From NCBI GenBank assembly GCA_946885735.1, contig CAMPGW010000025.1, positions 1 through 32,537 of the forward strand: a stretch of 32,537 nucleotides of DNA, in the 5' to 3' direction. The notes under the pieces were generated by a model that was given only the letters and a program-made list of their open reading frames with translations, did not search any database and was not told the DNA's origin. Source of the stretch: an uncultured Gammaproteobacteria bacterium. GTDB lineage: Bacteria; Pseudomonadota; Gammaproteobacteria; Xanthomonadales; Xanthomonadaceae. Shown in pieces: positions 15,700 to 25,124 of the stretch; position 1 is the stretch's first letter; each line of letters begins with the position of its first letter. Made by a program: the position numbers and the translations under genes.

Positions 15700-16575
15700 A
15701 TGCAACATCGCAGCTACGGCCGCACCGGCCTGTCGGTTTCCGCGCTTGGCCTGGGCGCGGGGCAGCTGGGCGACGCGCGTTTGTCCGAGACCGGGGCCGA
15801 GGCGCTGATCCAGGCCGCCCTCGACGCGGGGATCACGCTGGTCGACACCGCGCCGAGCTACGGCCTGTCCGAACGGCGCCTCGGACGCTACCTCGGCGCG
15901 CGTCGCGACGCGGTGGTGCTGTCCACCAAGCTCGGCTACGGCGTGGACGGCATCCCCGACTGGACCGGGCCCTGCATCACCGCCGGCGTCGAGCAGGCGC
16001 TGCGGGTGCTGGCGACCGACCGCCTCGACATCGCGCACCTGCACTCCTGCCCCTGGCAGGTGCTGGCCGGCGAGGAGGTGGTCGCCGCGCTGGTGGCGGC
16101 GCGCGCGGCGGGCAAGGTCCGCGCCATCGCCTACTCGGGCGAGAACGAGGACGTGGCCTACGCACTCGGTCGCCCGGAGTTCGATGGCTACATGGCCTCG
16201 CTGAACCTGTTCGACCAGCGCGTGATCGACGAGGCGCTGCCACGCCTGGACGGGCGCGGCCTCATCGCCAAGCGTCCGGTCGCCAACCATCCGTGGCGCT
16301 TCGATTCGCAGCCAGTCGGCGACTATTGCGAACCCTACTGGTTGCGCTGGCGGGCGATGGGGCTGGACGCCGGCGAGCTGGACTGGGGCGAGCTGGCGCT
16401 GCGCTTCGCGCTGTCGGTGCCGGGCGTTTCCAGCGCGGTGGTCGGCACCTCGCGCGTCGAGCACCTGCGCCAGGCGGCCGCATGGGCCGAAAAAGGCGCG
16501 CTCGACGCGGCGACCCTGGCGCGCTGGCGCGCGCGCTTCCGCGCCTGCGATGCCGATTGGACCGGGCAGATCTGA
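15700..16575 (+). CDS. Aldo/keto reductase family oxidoreductase
   Basis: This 291-residue NADPH-dependent oxidoreductase folds as a TIM barrel. The ATG at 15700 is chosen over one at 15598 because GGAG lies 7 bases before it and because homologues begin with a phrase like MQHRSYGRTGLSVSALGLG. The catalytic tetrad can be seen: Asp and Tyr in DTAPSYG, Lys in STKLGYG, and His in IAHLHSC. The C-terminal cofactor-binding part includes VPGVSSAVVGTSRVEHLRQA, typical of the family. The WTGPCITAGVEQALRVL region and overall spacing resemble the D-threo-aldose 1-dehydrogenase branch, but the substrate cannot be stated. It is transcribed alone or at the head of the alpha-2-macroglobulin operon, 99 bases ahead of the next gene. 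Confidence 0.9.
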   Translation: MQHRSYGRTGLSVSALGLGAGQLGDARLSETGAEALIQAALDAGITLVDTAPSYGLSERRLGRYLGARRDAVVLSTKLGYGVDGIPDWTGPCITAGVEQALRVLATDRLDIAHLHSCPWQVLAGEEVVAALVAARAAGKVRAIAYSGENEDVAYALGRPEFDGYMASLNLFDQRVIDEALPRLDGRGLIAKRPVANHPWRFDSQPVGDYCEPYWLRWRAMGLDAGELDWGELALRFALSVPGVSSAVVGTSRVEHLRQAAAWAEKGALDAATLARWRARFRACDADWTGQI

Positions 16576-16592
16576 GCGCGCGTTCGCGCAAC

Positions 16593-16619
16593 GCCGATGC
16601 ATGGCCGTTCCGCATCGGC
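16593..16619 (+). other. Inverted repeat after aldo/keto reductase gene
   Basis: GCCGATGC at 16593-16600 pairs with GCATCGGC at 16612-16619 around an 11-base loop. It lies 18 bases after the stop codon. There is no T run behind it, so it is at best a weak or Rho-associated terminator. Confidence 0.3.
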
Positions 16620-16674
16620 CATCGCGTCTGTCTTTGTGCCAGCATCGGCACAGCCCACGCCTTGGGGAAGGTAA

Positions 16675-19600
16675 ATGACAACCCGTACGCCGCCGGATTC
16701 GCCGGCTCCTTCCGCTGAGGGCGGGGAGCCCGCCCCGGGTGCTGGGCGACGGTCGGCGCGGGAGTTCTCGCGACGGGTCATCGGTGAAGTGGACTGGCGC
16801 CGGCCGGCGTGGATGCAGGCCGCCGATGCCCGCGTGCGCCGCAATCCGCGCGCGTGGCTTGGCGGCTTCGCGGCGATCGTCCTGCTCGGCCTGCTCGCCA
16901 CCTGGCTGATCACCCGTGCGCCCACCGTGCGCCCCGGCGCCCTCCAGGTCACGGTGCAGGCGCCGAAGCCAACCGACTACAGCCGCACGCCCAAGCGCGT
17001 GGACACGCTGCAGCTGCGTTTCAGCGGGTCGGCGGCGCCGATCAAGGACGCCGGCAATGCGCCGCAAGGCGTGCGCCTGGTGCCGGAACTCGCCGGCGAG
17101 TGGAAATGGCTCGAGGACAAGGTGCTGGAGTTCCGTCCGGCCGATGACTGGCCGGTGGGCCAGGCCTACACGGTCGAACTCGACGAGGACCGCAGCCTCG
17201 CCCGCGGCGTGCACCTGGTGGACGACCGCTTCGAGTACGAATTCAGCAGCGCGCCTTTCCGCGCGCGCGTCGCCAGCAGCTCCTTCTACCAGGACCCGCT
17301 CGATCCGGCGATGAAGAAAGGCGTGTTCGAGCTGGCCTTCTCCCATCCGGTGGACCCGAAGACCCTGGCGGGGCGCATCACCCTTGCGCTGAAGGATGGC
17401 GCTGGCGCCACGCAACCCGCGCCGACCCACGTGCTGAGTTTCGACGAACGCAAGCTGCATGCCTGGGTGCACTCGCAACCGCTGCAAATCCCCGACAACG
17501 GCGGCACGCTGGCGCTGTCGATCGAACCAGGCATCGCATCGGCCTTCGGCGGGCCGGGCAGCGATAAGGCGCTGGCCGGACGCGTCGCCCTGCCCTCGCT
17601 GTACAGCGTGGCCGTGGATTCGGCGGTGGCCACGCTGGTGGACAACGAGCGCTACGAGCCCGAGCAGGTGCTGGTGCTGGAGTTCAACAACGCGATGCGC
17701 GACACCGAGGTGGCCGCCGCCACCCGGCTATGGCTGCTGCCGGTGAAGAACCCGCGGCTCAAGCCCGAACAGCAGCGCGGCAACTACCACTGGAGCGCCG
17801 GTGAGGTGGACGAGGCGGTGCTGCGCCTGTCCGAGCCGGTGCCGCTGACGGCGCAGCCCGGCGAGCGCGAGTACGTCGAACTCCACAGCCTGCGCTACCA
17901 GGCACCGCCCGGGCGCTTCGTCTACCTGCGCGTGGACAAGGGCCTGAAGGCCTTCGGCGGCTACCTGCTGGGCAAGCCCTTCGCGGCGGTGCGGCAGGTG
18001 CCCGAATATCCCGTGTTGTTGCGCTTCCTCGGCGAAGGCGCGCTGCTGTCGCTGCAGGGCGAACGTCGGGTCAGCCTGGTCGCGCGCAACCTGCCGCGCG
18101 CGCGCCTGGAGATCGGCCGCCTGCGGCCGGAATCGCTGCAGCACCTGGCTTTCCTCAACAGCGGCAGCTTCGACAAGCCGCAGGTCAGCTATCCCGGCGA
18201 GGACAGCCTGCTCGAGCGCGAGGAATTGCGCCTGCGCTTCGACGCCCGCGACCCGGCCAAGGCGCAGTACGAAGGCGTGGACCTCGCGCGCTTCCTGGCG
18301 CCAGGGCGGCGCGGCATCTTCCTGCTTAGCCTGCGCACGCTCAGCGATTACGAGGACTCGCTCAGTCCGCAACAGACCCTGGCGCGCAACGCCGGCGAAG
18401 AGAAGGACGCGCGCCTGGTCGTGCTCACCGACTTGGGCCTGGTCGTGAAGAAGGCGCTGGACGGCCAGCGCGACGTGTTCGTGCAATCGCTGGCGACCGG
18501 CCGACCGGTTGCCGGCGCGACGGTGAAGGCGATCGCCCGCAACGGCGAGACGCTGGTGGAAGCCACCACCGACGCGGACGGCCGTGCCCGCCTGCCCAGC
18601 CTGGATGATTTCCAGCGCGAGAAGCGCCCGACCATGCTCACCGTCGGCGCGGGTGGAGACTTCAGTTTCCTGCCGCTGTCGGATTACGGGCGCACGCTCG
18701 ACTATTCGCGCTTCGACATCGGCGGCGAGCCCAATCGCGTGGATGCCGGCAGCCTGAAGGCGCTGCTGTTCTCCGATCGCGGCCTGTACCGCCCCGGCGA
18801 CACCGTGCACCTGGGCCTGGTGGTGCGCGCGGCCGACTGGGCGCGGCCGCTGGACGGCCTGCCGCTGGAGCTCGACATCACCGATCCACGTGGCAGCCTG
18901 GCGCGTCGCGAACGCCTGCGCCTGGGCGCGGCCGGCTTCGAGAGCGTGGACTACACGCCCGGCGAGAGCGCGCCCAGCGGCAACTGGTCGGCGACCTTGT
19001 ACCTGATCGGCCGCAACGACAGCCGCACGATGATCGGCGAGACGACCGTGCAGGTGCGCGAGTTCGCGCCCGACACGATGCGCGTGCGCGCGCAACTGTC
19101 CACGCAGGGTCCAGGCGGCTGGGTGAAGCCCACGGCGCTGGCCGCGACCGTACAGGCCGAGAACCTGTTCGGCACGCCGGCGCAGAAGCGCAAGGTCGAG
19201 GGCACGATCGTGCTGCGCCCGGCCTTCCCGGATTTCCCGGCCTATCCCGGCTACAAGTTCCACGATCCGCAGCTGGCCAAGGATGGCTACGACGAGAAGC
19301 TCGGCGACCAGGTCACCGACGCCAGCGGCAAGGCGGTCTTTCGCATCGACTTGTCCAAATATGCGCGGGCCACCTACCAGCTGAACTTCCTTGCCCGTGC
19401 GTTCGAGCCCGGTAGCGGGCGCAACGTCGCCGCGCAGGCGGGCGTGCTGGTCTCGTCCAACGACTACCTGGTCGGCATCAAGGCGGCGGACGGCCTGGAC
19501 TACGTCAAGCGCCAGGCGCCGCGCAGCGTGCAGCTGCTGGCGATCGGTCCGGATGGCAAGCCGCGCGCGGTCGCCGGCCTGCATGCCGTGGTGGTGGAGA

Positions 19601-22542
19601 AGCGCTACGTGTCGGTGCTCACGCGCCAGGACTCGGGCCTGTACCGCTATGTCTCGCACGAGCGCAAGTTTCCGCTCGACGACCGCGTCATCACCCTGCC
19701 CGCAGCCGGCATGGCCTTCGCGCTGCCGACCGACGCACCCGGCAACTTCGCCCTCGAGCTGCGCGCCGCCGACGGCACCGTGCTCAACAAGGTGGATTAC
19801 TCGGTGGCCGGCGCCGCCAACCTCACGCGCTCGCTCGAGCGCAATGCGGAACTCGCGCTGACGCTGTCCAAGCCGCGTTACAAGCCCGGCGAGACGATCG
19901 AGATCAATATCCGCGCGCCCTATGCCGGCAGCGGCCTGATCACCATCGAGCGCGACAAGGTGTACGCCCAGGCCTGGTTCCGCGCCGACACCACCAGCTC
20001 GGTGCAGACCATCCGCGTGCCCGGCGACTTCGAGGGCAACGGCTACGTCAACGTGCAGTTCCTGCGCGACCCGGCCTCCGACGAGATCTTCATGAGCCCG
20101 CTGAGCTTTGGCGTGGCGCCCTTCGCGGTGGATCGCAGCGCCCGCACGCAGCCGCTGACGGTGACGGTGCCCCGCCTGGCCAAGCCCGGCGCGCCGATCA
20201 CCGTGGACATCGCCACCGAAGGCAAGGCGCGCGTGGCGGTGTTCGCGGTGGACGAGGGCATCCTGCAGGTGGCGCGCTACCGCGTCGGCGACCCGCTGGA
20301 CTTCTTCTTCACCAAGAAGATGCTGCAGGTGGACACCGCGCAGATCCTCGACCTGCTGTTGCCGGAGTTTTCGCGGCTCACCGCGATGGCCGCCCCCGGT
20401 GGCGACGGCAGCGGCGACCTGGCGAAGAATCTCAATCCCTTCAAGCGCAAGTCGGAGAAGCCGGCGGTGTGGTGGTCCGGCCTGGTGGACGTGGACGGGC
20501 GCAAACGCCTGACCTTCCGGCTGCCCGACCATTTCAACGGCCGGGTGCGGGTGACGGCGGTGGCGGTGACGCCGCAACGCCTGGGCCTGGCGGAGACGGC
20601 GATGACGGTGCGCGGCGACTTCGTGCTCACGCCGACCCTGCCCACGCACGTGGCGCCGGGTGACGAGTTCGAACTGCCGGTCGGCGTGGCCAACACCATC
20701 GAGGGCGCAACCGCGCCCAGCCGCGTGGCGGTGAGCCTGCAGTTGCCGAAGTCGCTCACGCTGGTCGGCCCTGCGCCGGCGGCGGTGGCGGTGGCCCCGG
20801 GCGGCGAGGCGACCGTGCGCTTCCGCCTGCGCGCGGGCGTCGCCCTCGGCGCGGCCGGCGTGGTGATCCGCGCGGCGGACGGCAAGCACGCCGCGCAGCG
20901 CCGGATCGAACTCAGCCTGCGTCCGGCCATCGTCGCGCGCCAGGACCTGCGCGCCGGCGTCGCCGAACGCCAGGTGCAGCTCGGCGAGTTGCGCCGGATG
21001 TACGGCGCCCTGTCCACCCGCGAACTGCGCGCCTCGGCGTCGCCGCTGGTGGCGGTGGACGGGCTGGCCGCCTACCTGCGCGACTACCCGCACCAGTGCA
21101 CCGAGCAGTTGCTGAGCGAGGCGATGCCCGCCCTGGTCTACGCCTCGCGTCCGGAACTCGGGCGTACCGTGGACCGCCGCACCGGCGACCGCGGCCCGCT
21201 GGTGGACGTGCTGCGCTCGCGGCAGAACGCCGAAGGCGGCCTCGGCAACTGGTATGCGATGCCCGACGCCGATCCTTTCGTGTCCGCCTACGCCGCGCTG
21301 TACCTGGTCGAATCCCGCGAACGCGGCATCCCGGTGCCCGAGGATCTGCTGGCCTCGCTCAACGGCTACCTGGAAACGCTGGCCGCCGATCCGTCCCGTC
21401 ACGACCTCGGGAGCCTTCGCGAACGCGCGCTGGCGGTCTACCTGTTGGTGCGCCAGGGCCGTAACGCGGGCAACCTCCTCGGCGCGGTGCAGGAGCAGCT
21501 CAAGCGCGACCAGCCGAAGGCCTGGCAGGACGACGCCGCCGGCATGCTGGTCGCCGCCAGCTACCAATTGCTGCAGCAGGACCGCGCGGCGGCGCCGCTG
21601 GCGCTGAAAGGATTGAACCGCGTCAACGCCAGCAAGCCACCCGAGTTCGCCTACCTGGATTATTACGACCCCGCCATCGAACAGGCCTGGACGGTATACC
21701 TGCTGCACCGGCATTTCCCACGCATGGCCGCGCAGGTGAAACCCGTTGCGCTGCAGAACCTGCTCGCGCCGCTGCGCAACAACCGCTTCAACACCCTGTC
21801 GTCGGGCCTGATCGTGCTGGCGCTGGACGCGCAGGCGGGCACGCCCAGGGCTGGAGCACTGCCGACGCTGCAGGCCCAGGATCGCGAAGGCGCCCTGCGC
21901 CGGATCGACAGGCCGCAGGGCATCGTCAGCGTGGGCCGCTACACCGGCGCCGATGCGAAGCTGTTCGTCACTCCCGCCGAGGGCGTGCCCGCCTGGTACC
22001 TGCTCAACCAGTCCGGCTACGACCTGCGCGCGCCCACCGCCGCGCAGTCGCAGGGCCTGGAAGTGCTGCGCGAGTACCTCGACGCCAACGGCAAGCCGGT
22101 GGCGACGCTGCGGCTCGGCCAGGAAGTGACGGTGCGCCTGCGCGTGCGCGCGCTTGGCGCGCCGGCCCGTGGCCAGGTCGCGATCGTGGACCTGCTGCCC
22201 GGCGGCTTCGAGGCCGTGCTGCAGCCGAAACCGGCGGCCGCCGCGGTGGACGCGCCCTGCGAGGAGGGCTGTGACGGAAACGAGTCCTGGGTACCGCCGA
22301 TGTTGCCGCTCGCGCTGCCCGGTTCGACGCTGCAGCCGCAGCATGTCGAGGTGCGCGAGGATCGGGTGGTGCTCTACGCCGACGCCACCGCCGAGGTTCG
22401 CGAGTTCCGTTACCGCGTGCGCGCCAACAACGTCGGCGCCTTCAGCGTGCCACCGGTGTACGCCGAGTCCATGTACGACCGCGGCGTGTATGCGCAGGGC
22501 GGCCCGGCCGGTCGCCTGCAGGTGGCCGCGCCGACACCATGA
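16675..22542 (+). CDS. Membrane-anchored bacterial alpha-2-macroglobulin
   Basis: This 1955-residue periplasmic protease trap is thought to protect the cell envelope. The cytoplasmic N-terminus (1-60, Pro-rich then basic) is followed by a single membrane segment at about 61-80 (WLGGFAAIVLLGLLATWLI), so the protein is inner-membrane anchored rather than a lipoprotein like E. coli YfhM. Macroglobulin domains follow: LFSDRGLYRPGDTVHLGLVV near 697-715, VFAVDEGILQVARY near 1190, and WWSGLVDVDGRKRLTFRLPD near 1264. The thioester motif CTEQ is intact, with C1475 (codon 21097-21099) inside YPHQCTEQLLSEAM. The C-terminal EFRYRVRANNVGAFSVPPVYAESMYD matches the bacterial bMG10 domain. GGGGAAGG precedes the ATG. 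It overlaps pbpC by ATGA, the common operon pairing that suggests joint action at sites of wall repair. Confidence 0.94.
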   Translation: MTTRTPPDSPAPSAEGGEPAPGAGRRSAREFSRRVIGEVDWRRPAWMQAADARVRRNPRAWLGGFAAIVLLGLLATWLITRAPTVRPGALQVTVQAPKPTDYSRTPKRVDTLQLRFSGSAAPIKDAGNAPQGVRLVPELAGEWKWLEDKVLEFRPADDWPVGQAYTVELDEDRSLARGVHLVDDRFEYEFSSAPFRARVASSSFYQDPLDPAMKKGVFELAFSHPVDPKTLAGRITLALKDGAGATQPAPTHVLSFDERKLHAWVHSQPLQIPDNGGTLALSIEPGIASAFGGPGSDKALAGRVALPSLYSVAVDSAVATLVDNERYEPEQVLVLEFNNAMRDTEVAAATRLWLLPVKNPRLKPEQQRGNYHWSAGEVDEAVLRLSEPVPLTAQPGEREYVELHSLRYQAPPGRFVYLRVDKGLKAFGGYLLGKPFAAVRQVPEYPVLLRFLGEGALLSLQGERRVSLVARNLPRARLEIGRLRPESLQHLAFLNSGSFDKPQVSYPGEDSLLEREELRLRFDARDPAKAQYEGVDLARFLAPGRRGIFLLSLRTLSDYEDSLSPQQTLARNAGEEKDARLVVLTDLGLVVKKALDGQRDVFVQSLATGRPVAGATVKAIARNGETLVEATTDADGRARLPSLDDFQREKRPTMLTVGAGGDFSFLPLSDYGRTLDYSRFDIGGEPNRVDAGSLKALLFSDRGLYRPGDTVHLGLVVRAADWARPLDGLPLELDITDPRGSLARRERLRLGAAGFESVDYTPGESAPSGNWSATLYLIGRNDSRTMIGETTVQVREFAPDTMRVRAQLSTQGPGGWVKPTALAATVQAENLFGTPAQKRKVEGTIVLRPAFPDFPAYPGYKFHDPQLAKDGYDEKLGDQVTDASGKAVFRIDLSKYARATYQLNFLARAFEPGSGRNVAAQAGVLVSSNDYLVGIKAADGLDYVKRQAPRSVQLLAIGPDGKPRAVAGLHAVVVEKRYVSVLTRQDSGLYRYVSHERKFPLDDRVITLPAAGMAFALPTDAPGNFALELRAADGTVLNKVDYSVAGAANLTRSLERNAELALTLSKPRYKPGETIEINIRAPYAGSGLITIERDKVYAQAWFRADTTSSVQTIRVPGDFEGNGYVNVQFLRDPASDEIFMSPLSFGVAPFAVDRSARTQPLTVTVPRLAKPGAPITVDIATEGKARVAVFAVDEGILQVARYRVGDPLDFFFTKKMLQVDTAQILDLLLPEFSRLTAMAAPGGDGSGDLAKNLNPFKRKSEKPAVWWSGLVDVDGRKRLTFRLPDHFNGRVRVTAVAVTPQRLGLAETAMTVRGDFVLTPTLPTHVAPGDEFELPVGVANTIEGATAPSRVAVSLQLPKSLTLVGPAPAAVAVAPGGEATVRFRLRAGVALGAAGVVIRAADGKHAAQRRIELSLRPAIVARQDLRAGVAERQVQLGELRRMYGALSTRELRASASPLVAVDGLAAYLRDYPHQCTEQLLSEAMPALVYASRPELGRTVDRRTGDRGPLVDVLRSRQNAEGGLGNWYAMPDADPFVSAYAALYLVESRERGIPVPEDLLASLNGYLETLAADPSRHDLGSLRERALAVYLLVRQGRNAGNLLGAVQEQLKRDQPKAWQDDAAGMLVAASYQLLQQDRAAAPLALKGLNRVNASKPPEFAYLDYYDPAIEQAWTVYLLHRHFPRMAAQVKPVALQNLLAPLRNNRFNTLSSGLIVLALDAQAGTPRAGALPTLQAQDREGALRRIDRPQGIVSVGRYTGADAKLFVTPAEGVPAWYLLNQSGYDLRAPTAAQSQGLEVLREYLDANGKPVATLRLGQEVTVRLRVRALGAPARGQVAIVDLLPGGFEAVLQPKPAAAAVDAPCEEGCDGNESWVPPMLPLALPGSTLQPQHVEVREDRVVLYADATAEVREFRYRVRANNVGAFSVPPVYAESMYDRGVYAQGGPAGRLQVAAPTP

Positions 22543-24902
22543 TCGAGGGCGGCCGGCGTTCGCGCAGGCGTCGTGTCCGCGCGGCCGCCTGGCTGCTGCT
22601 CGCGGCGCTGGTGGCGCTCGTCGCGGTTCGACTGTGGCCGCGGCCGCCGCTGTCGGCGGCGGTGCCGCAGTCCGTCGCCGTGCTCGACCGCAATGGCCAG
22701 CTGCTGCGCCTGGTGCTGGCCGCCGACGAGCGCTACCGCTTGTGGACGCCGCTCGCGGAGATCTCGCCGACCCTGGTGGAGGCGGTGCTCCTGCACGAGG
22801 ACGCATGGTTCCGCTGGCATCCCGGCGTGAACCCGATCAGCCTGGCGCGCGGGGCGCTGTCCACCTACGGCGGCGGCGCGCGCGTCGGCGGCTCGACCCT
22901 GAGCATGCAGCTGGCGCGCCTGCGCTGGAAGCTCGACACCCGCCATCCGCGCGGCAAGCTGGTACAGGTCCTGCGCGCCTTGCAGCTGGAGGCCTGCCAC
23001 GGCAAGGACGAGATCCTCGAGGCCTACCTCAACCTCGCGCCCTATGGCGGCAACATCGAGGGCGTCGGCGCGGCGAGCCGGGTGTACTTTCGCAAGCCGC
23101 CGGCGCAGCTCACGCTGCCCGAGGCACTGACCCTGGCCGTGCTGCCGCAGGCGCCGTCGCGGCGCGGCCGCCTGCGCCGCGACGCGCGGGCCGGCGCGTC
23201 CTATCCGGGCGCCGGCCTCGAGGCCGCGCGGACTCGGCTGCACGCACGCTGGCGCGATACGTACAGCGCCGATCCGGCGCAGGACGCGCTGATGCGGATT
23301 CCACTGCGCTTGCACGCCGCGCGTGAGTTGCCGTTCCGCGCGCCGCATCTGGTCGAGCGCGTGCTGTCGGACCGCGATTACGGCGCCGACAGCGGACCCG
23401 AGTTGCGCACCACGCTCGACCTGCGCCTGCAGCGCCTGGTCGAGGAACGCGTGCGCAGCCACCTGCGCCGCGCCGGCGAGCGCGGCATCCGCAATGCGGC
23501 CGTGCTGCTGGTGGACACGCGCGACATGGGCGTGCGCGCGCTGGTGGGTTCGGCCGACTACTTCGATGCCGGCATCCATGGTCAGGTCAATGCCAGCGCG
23601 GCCAAGCGCTCGCCGGGCTCCACGCTCAAGCCCTTCATCTATGCGCTGGGCCTGGACCAGGGCGTGCTGCACCCGGCCACCGTGCTGCGCGACGTGCCGA
23701 CCGCCTTCGGGCCCTACACGCCGGAGAACTTCGATGGTCGCTTCCTCGGGCCGGTCACCGCCGCCGATGCGCTGGTGCGCAGCCGCAACATTCCCGCCGT
23801 CACCGTTGCCGCGCAGCTCACCCGCCCCAGCTTCTACGAGTTCCTGCGCCGCGCCGGCGTCAGCCGCATGCAGTCCGAACGCCACTACGGCCTGGCCCTG
23901 GTGCTCGGCGGCGGCGAGGCGAGCATGGAGGAGCTGGCGCGGATGTACGCCATGCTCGGCAACGACGGACGCCTGCGCGCGCTGCGCTGGCGCGCCGACG
24001 CACCGCTCGAGGACGGCGCCAGCCTGATCAGCCCCGAGGCGGCCTTCATCACCCGCGACATGCTGCTGGCCACGCCGCGGCCGGACGGCGTGCAGGATTT
24101 CGGCCCGCGCTTTCCGGTGGCGTGGAAGACCGGCACCTCCTGGGGTTTCCGCGACGCCTGGAGCGTGGGCCTGGTCGGGCCCTACGCGCTGGTGGTCTGG
24201 CTCGGCAACTTCGACGGCGCCGGCAATCCGGCGCTGGTCGGCGTGGAAGCGGCGGCGCCGCTGTTCTTCGACGTGGTGGATGGCCTGCGCGCGGCGCGCG
24301 TGGACCTCGCCGAACCGCGTCGGCAATGGCCGCTGGCGCTCAAGCGCGTCGAGGTCTGCCGCGCCTCCGGAGATTTGCCCAACGCCTGGTGCCCGGAGCG
24401 AGGCGAGACCTGGTTCATCCCCGGCAAGTCGCCGATCCGGCTCAGCCGCGTGCATCGCGCGGTGCCGGTGGACACGGCGACCGGCCAGCTCGCCTGCGGG
24501 CCTTTCGATCCGGCGCGCATGCGCATGCAGGTGTTCGAATACTGGCCCTCGGACCTGGCGCGGGTGTTCGCGCAGGCCGGCATCCCGCGGCAGCGGCCGC
24601 CGGCGGGCGACTGCGGGCAGGACTGGCTGGGCTCGCCGCTGCAGATCACCTCGCCGTTCCGCGCCACGCGTTACGCGCTGCGGCTGTCGCATCCCGAGCA
24701 GGCTCAGCTGAGCCTGTCGGCGACGGTGGATGCCGACGTGTCGCGTGTGTACTGGTTCGCCGGCGACAGCTACCTCGGCGCCAGCGCGCCGGGCGCCGCG
24801 CTGGCGTGGACACCGCCGCGGGCCGGCCGTTTCCGGCTGTCGGCGGTGGACGATCGCGGGCGCGAGGATTCGCGCGAGGTCGAGGTGACGCTCGCGCAGT
24901 GA
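22539..24902 (+). CDS. pbpC: Penicillin-binding protein 1C (bifunctional peptidoglycan synthase)
   Basis: This 787-residue inner-membrane enzyme has glycosyltransferase and transpeptidase-type domains. A membrane anchor lies at about 16-33. The GT51 domain shows HEDAWFRWHPG with catalytic E87, GGSTLSMQLARL (118-129) and KDEILEAYLNLAPYGGNIEG. The penicillin-binding domain shows the SxxK motif STLK with active serine S361, SRN at 415-417 and KTGT at 530-533, so all three motifs are intact. The C-terminal part (from about 700, ITSPFRATRYALRLSHPEQ onward) is the BiPBP_C domain characteristic of PBP1C. It is translationally coupled to the alpha-2-macroglobulin gene by ATGA. Family knowledge: PBP1C is non-essential in E. 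coli and is linked with the macroglobulin. The assignment is secure. Confidence 0.95.
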   Translation: MIEGGRRSRRRRVRAAAWLLLAALVALVAVRLWPRPPLSAAVPQSVAVLDRNGQLLRLVLAADERYRLWTPLAEISPTLVEAVLLHEDAWFRWHPGVNPISLARGALSTYGGGARVGGSTLSMQLARLRWKLDTRHPRGKLVQVLRALQLEACHGKDEILEAYLNLAPYGGNIEGVGAASRVYFRKPPAQLTLPEALTLAVLPQAPSRRGRLRRDARAGASYPGAGLEAARTRLHARWRDTYSADPAQDALMRIPLRLHAARELPFRAPHLVERVLSDRDYGADSGPELRTTLDLRLQRLVEERVRSHLRRAGERGIRNAAVLLVDTRDMGVRALVGSADYFDAGIHGQVNASAAKRSPGSTLKPFIYALGLDQGVLHPATVLRDVPTAFGPYTPENFDGRFLGPVTAADALVRSRNIPAVTVAAQLTRPSFYEFLRRAGVSRMQSERHYGLALVLGGGEASMEELARMYAMLGNDGRLRALRWRADAPLEDGASLISPEAAFITRDMLLATPRPDGVQDFGPRFPVAWKTGTSWGFRDAWSVGLVGPYALVVWLGNFDGAGNPALVGVEAAAPLFFDVVDGLRAARVDLAEPRRQWPLALKRVEVCRASGDLPNAWCPERGETWFIPGKSPIRLSRVHRAVPVDTATGQLACGPFDPARMRMQVFEYWPSDLARVFAQAGIPRQRPPAGDCGQDWLGSPLQITSPFRATRYALRLSHPEQAQLSLSATVDADVSRVYWFAGDSYLGASAPGAALAWTPPRAGRFRLSAVDDRGREDSREVEVTLAQ

Positions 24903-24906
24903 GGCC

Positions 24907-25041
24907 TCAGAACGGGACCATCATCCCGGCGGGCTGCTCCGACTCGACGGCCTCGGCGCCGGCGACGTCCACGCTGGCGAGGGCGACGCCAACGGTGACC
25001 AGGAGGGCGGCAAGCAGGGCATACAGGCTCAACTTCTTCAC
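24907..25041 (-). CDS. Small exported protein of 44 residues, function unknown
   Basis: An unrecognised short gene lies between pbpC and the RIO kinase gene. The GTG start at 25041 is preceded by AGGAG with 7-base spacing, and the frame reads (M)KKLSLYALLAALLVTVGVALA and onward. Two lysines followed by about 20 hydrophobic residues make a clear signal peptide. Cleavage could fall after ALA or AGA, leaving a mature acidic peptide of some 15-22 residues that ends ESEQPAGMMVPF. There are no cysteines. It might be a secreted peptide, or a single-pass membrane microprotein if uncleaved. It is convergent with pbpC (4 bases between stops). It could be transcribed with the RIO kinase or from its own promoter in 25042-25124. 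The good ribosome site and signal support it as a real gene, but no function is proposed. Confidence 0.6.
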   Translation of the reverse strand: MKKLSLYALLAALLVTVGVALASVDVAGAEAVESEQPAGMMVPF

Positions 25042-25096
25042 GGCAGGGCTCCTTTTCGATGCCCGGCATTTTCCGCCCCCGTTCCGGCCCCGCCCA

Positions 25097-25108
25097 TGAC
25101 CTGGGTCA
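25097..25108. promoter_or_regulatory. Short palindrome TGACC-TG-GGTCA upstream of small exported protein gene
   Basis: TGACCTGGGTCA has perfect 5-base inverted arms around TG. It lies 56 bases before the GTG start of the small gene and 16 bases after the end of the RIO kinase gene. On the minus strand it includes TTGACC, a possible -35, but no good -10 follows. It may be an operator or a chance event. Confidence 0.25.
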
Positions 25109-25124
25109 AGCCGGACGCAGCTGC

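Noticed and set aside
17728..22806. A 1692-codon open frame antisense to the alpha-2-macroglobulin and the start of pbpC
   Set aside because: It is rich in Arg, Ala, Gly and His, has no domain or signal, and mirrors a gene with full family motifs. It is a high-GC artefact.
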